A stretch of DNA of 64,000 nt from Gnetum montanum (Eukaryota > Streptophyta > Gnetopsida > Gnetales > Gnetaceae): assembly GCA_015680685.1 (NCBI GenBank), contig MNCI01009419.1:261468-325467 (forward strand), written 5' to 3'. The position numbers and the translations under genes were made by a program. The notes beneath the pieces were generated by a model. That model made no database searches. It was given only the letters and a program-made list of their open reading frames with translations, and was not told where the DNA came from. Below are positions 60,259 to 64,000 of the stretch, piece by piece (position 1 is the stretch's first letter; each line of letters starts with the position of its first letter).

Positions 60259-62498
60259 GATTGGGTTCATGGTTACTACTTATGCAATATCCCTAGCTAG
60301 GTTGATAATTTGTTCTTCCTCATTAGCTTCTAAATTTATTCCATGAATGATTTTAGAATTTGTAGCAACATTGTTAAATATAATCATTTGTGTTTATTAA
60401 CGATTTAAACACTACATTTACTTTATAAGATTTGATTGGTCCTAAGTTTCCATACCCATATGGGAGACATCTCAGACTTTTGTCTTCTAAAGCAAGTTCT
60501 CCAAGGGCATTTCTCTATGATCCAAATTCATGCATCAACACTGTGATTTATAGGTTGTTTCACTAATTTTAGGTTCAATTCATATTTATTTTATTTTTAT
60601 AGTAAGGATGTAAGTATAATTAGGTTATTTTAATTGGGAATGATATGTTGGATATAGAAAGGGTAGGGGATAGGTTGCTACTTTCTTATAATAGTTTAGT
60701 TTAGGTTGTTATTTATTATTTAGAAATGATGAATTTGTGTCATGTTTATTATGTATAATGTGTGAAATTTAGAGAAATATGTAGCATTCATTATGATTGA
60801 ATGGTAGTTACCCCCTTAAGGGTATGTGGGTGTGAAGATTCTATTAGCTTCCATGCTATTTTAACCATAATTATAGAACCATATGAGCATTGATTCCTTT
60901 GTAAATCTCATCAAAAGGATATGTACCCTTGTTAGAAAGGGTATGCCTCCCTTACTTAGGTCACCACCATTCTCTTTGAAGTGATCGTCAGGTGTGACAT
61001 CTTGTCCCTATGATGTCATTGCAGACATCAAAAATACATTATATTAGACATTATTCATAAGAAGGAAATATACCAAACATCAAATATATGTAACATTCAA
61101 CATTATGCATAAAGAAAATAATAGGTAGAATGCAAAAATAGAAATAAAGAATGCTTTATTAATATGGAGTAAAGTATTTAGATCATGCTTTGAGAGCGTT
61201 TCTTGAGATTTTCTTCCCTTGGCATCTATCCCCTTAGAGGAAATCTAGAACTACCACCATGGTTAGGCCTACAACCTGGCCAAAAGGGATGGCTAGTATA
61301 GTTCCTATCCTACTTCACCTAGCTCCTATTACTTGCCTATACCAGCTCTACCACTACCTCTAAGCCTAGGTATAAATGCGTTAGGACAAACCCCCAAAGG
61401 TTTCCTCAAGAGACACATCCATTATTACAATGCATCCTATAACCACACTTTTTGGTCTTGTTATGATAATAATAACACTTTTTATGATGACACACCATCT
61501 TTGTTATACAACAACATCATTTGGAAATGGAAACATTACAATCTAGCCCCCTTAGGTTTTGTTCATCCTCGAATGAGTCCGCATTTACAATTTCTTTCCA
61601 ACTTCAATGCTTCTATTATGATCTTTTGGTCTAATAACTTGATCTCTCATTTGAAATTTAAGTTGTTTCTTACTTATTCTAATGAATTTATGGGAGAAAT
61701 TATAATTCTTCCATAAGTGGTATGTGATTGAATGGTCTTATTCAAGATGGCAAAGCTTAATCTTGATTCTTCTCCAGTTCTTATTTAGAAATTAACTCTA
61801 GTAATTTGATAACCTGGAAGAATCAAACATCATACCAAATATAATCTAGGGTCTCAATGAAGAATGTTGTTCACCCATCCTTATCAATCATAATAGAGTA
61901 ATTGGTAAACTAAGGTTCTTGATGAATACTATCCATCAACATCATCTATTCTTGAATTTTGAAATCTGATTCATCTATTAAAGATTCAAAGTAGAATATG
62001 CACTAGCCAATGGAATTGCATGTTGAATTAATAGAAACATCTTCTTCAAATTAAGTTTATCTTCCAAATATTCCTTTACACATCCATGTTTTAAGAATTG
62101 ATAGACATTACTTCTAACTTTTGCATTGAAGTCTTCACAAGGAATAAATGCAACTGCATCAGTATAACTTAGGAATAACTTAGGAATATCATTGAATTAT
62201 CAAGTGCGTAGATGATAAATCAAATCTCATCATTGATTTTAGAATGGTAAAAAAAATTGAAAATAACTATTCATATGTTGAAAATTGATATCATATGCTC
62301 GAGTTATACTAAAATTAAGCTTCTGAAGGTCTTAAGGCACTATATCGGTCAAGGGATGAAAACTATTTTTTAGAGTTTCATGGGGTGGTTCTAAGTTCAC
62401 TATTATTTCCAAAAGGTTAAAATCTATAGGAAATGACTTCATTCATTAGAAAAAGCTTCCAAAATCAAATGTTATGGCTTTTGGAGTCTAGAACCTTT
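60259..62498. other. Unassigned sequence right of element 5
   Basis: No recognised domain. A minus-strand stretch at about 60370-60545 reads VLMHEFGS, one stop, then NALGELALEDKSLRCLPYGY and NLGPIKSYKVNVVFKSLINT, which looks protein-like but unplaced. A plus-strand open frame of 127 codons at 61333-61716 (Pro/Leu start, Asn/Tyr/Phe-rich) has no family feature. The missing end of the element 5 LTR was not found here. Confidence 0.4.
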
Positions 62499-62499
62499 T

Positions 62500-62600
62500 G
62501 GTATGAAAAATGAGACTTCCCAAGAGGTCACCCATCCTAGTACTATTCTATGGTTAGCCTATTTAATTATGGAATTATTATCTTATATCCTACAAATGTA
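62500..62600 (-). pseudogene. 5S rRNA-like pseudogene fragment
   Basis: The plus strand 62514-62549 matches the reverse complement of plant 5S rRNA (3' part, GACTTCCC-GGAGGTCACCC and CATCCTAGTACTACTCT) at 34 of 36 bases. The next 27 bases follow with mostly C-to-T and G-to-A changes (TTAACTGCGGAGTT appears as TTAATTATGGAATT). Similarity fades past 62580. It could be a stray 5S copy or the 5S part of a Cassandra-type TRIM LTR; no LTR ends or tRNA primer site were recognised. Confidence 0.75.
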
Positions 62601-63181
62601 CAAATTCCATTTTTAAAATTTATTTTATGCATTTTTAATTTTAAACTCACAGTTCAAGGATGAAAAATTTGAATTTTCAGTTAGATGATGGAAATTTTGA
62701 ATGTTTTTGTTAGTTGCCAAAAAAGTTTGAATTTTCCATAATTTTATGAAAAATTATTTTGTCACTGGAGGTAGGGGTATCTACCAGCCAAGGATGATAG
62801 TAAGGTATTGGATGCCTACAAACGTAGTGGCATGTGAAGTAGTGGATGCGCATGAAGGCAACATGGAAATATTGGTAAGCATCGATGGTAGTGGATGAAA
62901 AGGCTACCTTGGGGAACCAACTATGCTTAGTAGCCTATCCTAGGTATGTAGCCATTCCTCGGCCTCATCTAAGACTTCATAGAATTTATGTATCCCTCCA
63001 CAGGATCTACGTGACCATCCTTAGGGCTTGCACAACCTTTTCTAAGGGCTACATAGCCCAAAAAAATGTCAATGTTGTCCTTAGTGATGCTAGCATAGTC
63101 CATCCAAGGGTTGCACATCCCAAATGACACTTGTATTGGTGCTTTTGGTGAGGATTTTTTTGGTGCTAGAGGATGCCAAAG
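62601..63181. other. Unassigned sequence with short direct repeats
   Basis: An open stretch at 62885-63127 on the plus strand contains a doubled LHRIYV unit encoded by two 21 bp repeats (about 62980-63021). Words like AAGGGCTACATAGCCCAAA and AAGGGTTGCACATCCCAAA recur. No domain. Confidence 0.4.
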
Positions 63182-63496
63182 GTGGTAGTGATCGACGACT
63201 CCATTGGTAGCTATGGAGCATTAGAGGTGGTGATGATTTGCAGCTTCATTGACATCCATGAAGTACTAAAGGTGGTTGTGATCTATGGTGCCAATAGTAT
63301 CCATGGAGCACCAAACATGATGGTGATCTATAATATCAATGTTGTCCAAGGAGCACCAAAGGTTATGATGATTTGTAGCACCATCAATGTCCCTAGAGAA
63401 TCAGAGGTGGTGATGATCTATGATGCTATCAGTGTCCTTGGATTGTTAAAGGTGTAAATGATTTGTGGCACTATCAGTGTCCATGTAATGCTAGAG
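63182..63496 (+). repeat. Seven-copy 45-bp minisatellite, in frame
   Basis: Units begin at 63182, 63227, 63272, 63317, 63362, 63407 and 63452, each 45 bp with no indel. Most begin GTGGTGATGATCTATG or a close variant; several close with CACCAAAG- or TTAAAG-type words. In the frame opened at 63173 each unit gives 15 residues of the type VVMIYxxIxVxGAxK, for six copies before a stop in the seventh. A partial extra unit may precede it. Whether it is translated is unknown. Confidence 0.85.
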
Positions 63497-64000
63497 CTTG
63501 AAATCATCCATAGCATCATTGGGTAGCAAGTGATGCAAAAGGTAGTGGAGGGTGCATGTAAGATGGATGATGTAGAGAAAATAGCATGGTAGAGTGCAAA
63601 CAAGGTAGGACACGTAGGAGGGGAACATGGAGTGGTAGGTAATAGTTGGCTATGAGGTAGTAGTAGCATAGAACATAGGGGTGGTGCATCTAGTGGCTCA
63701 TTTCCACTAGCCATTAGAGCTGACCATGGTGCTACATGACAAGCTTTACTACTATCAGGCAATGGCCAATGATGATGTTGTGCAGTCCACCCAAAATGTT
63801 TTTTTTAAATAATAATAATAGAAATTGGGGCTTAGGGATAAACCCATGGTCTATTTATTCTTTTCTCCCTTTTAATAATTTTTAATAATAATTTTATAAT
63901 TTAATATTTTTTACTGCATGTAAGATGAGAATCTTGAAACATCAATATCTTGCAAACTATAAGTGCAATAGAGATGAAATTTGTACCATTGAAATTGTCT
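63497..64000. other. Unassigned sequence
   Basis: I see no gene or element feature; the minus-strand open frame 63418-63762 overlaps the minisatellite and is probably accidental. Confidence 0.4.

Noticed and set aside
61333-61716. 127-codon plus-strand open frame as a host gene
   Set aside because: No recognised motif, composition like surrounding DNA, no splice or promoter context that I can support.

Overview
The window looks like intergenic DNA from a land plant with a large, repeat-rich genome. It is about two-thirds A+T and has no recognisable host gene. It is built almost entirely from old, nested Ty3/gypsy LTR retrotransposons. The gag, protease, RT/RNase H and integrase remnants, and the degenerate primer sites complementary to tRNA-Asp, point to the Athila/Tat side of the plant non-chromovirus lineage. 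A gymnosperm or another large-genome seed plant is plausible, but the sequence does not settle the species. All comparisons were made by eye.

Layout. (1) 1-6789, minus strand: element 1, with integrase cut by the window edge, then RNase H, RT, protease, gag, PBS and an 883 bp 5' LTR. (2) 6790-30670, plus strand: older element 3 and LTR pieces of its family. Element 1 sits inside an LTR copy of this family. Element 2 (18146-28059, minus strand, both LTRs present) sits in the 3' tail of element 3. A non-coding block that follows the LTR occurs twice (7822-10597 and 30671-33000). (3) 34460-36655, minus strand: a broken accessory-type ORF with an apparent 69 bp intron. (4) 36656-44967, plus strand: element 4, with both LTRs and a likely target duplication. 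Its pol is missing, a foreign 2 kb segment sits between 5' LTR and gag, and a 202 bp N gap follows gag. (5) 45850-46800, minus strand: an integrase fragment. (6) 47533-60258, plus strand: element 5, the most complete, with a long third ORF between pol and the 3' LTR. (7) 60259-64000: unassigned DNA with a 5S rRNA-like fragment and a 45 bp in-frame minisatellite.

How the parts fit. The gag, protease, RT/RNase H and integrase remnants are the usual machinery for particle formation, reverse transcription and integration; no copy is intact. The most interesting signal is in elements 4 and 5. Between pol and the 3' LTR, each has a short-motif array resembling the array in its own LTR U3, then a TATA box, a GTAAGTTC splice donor, an acceptor 262-304 bp further on, and an accessory reading frame. 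In element 5 the ATG follows the acceptor directly, and the frame is partly coiled-coil-like. This suggests a second, internal, U3-like promoter driving a spliced accessory gene. Because the array differs between elements but appears shared within each, an element-encoded or element-specific DNA-binding regulator is a testable hypothesis.
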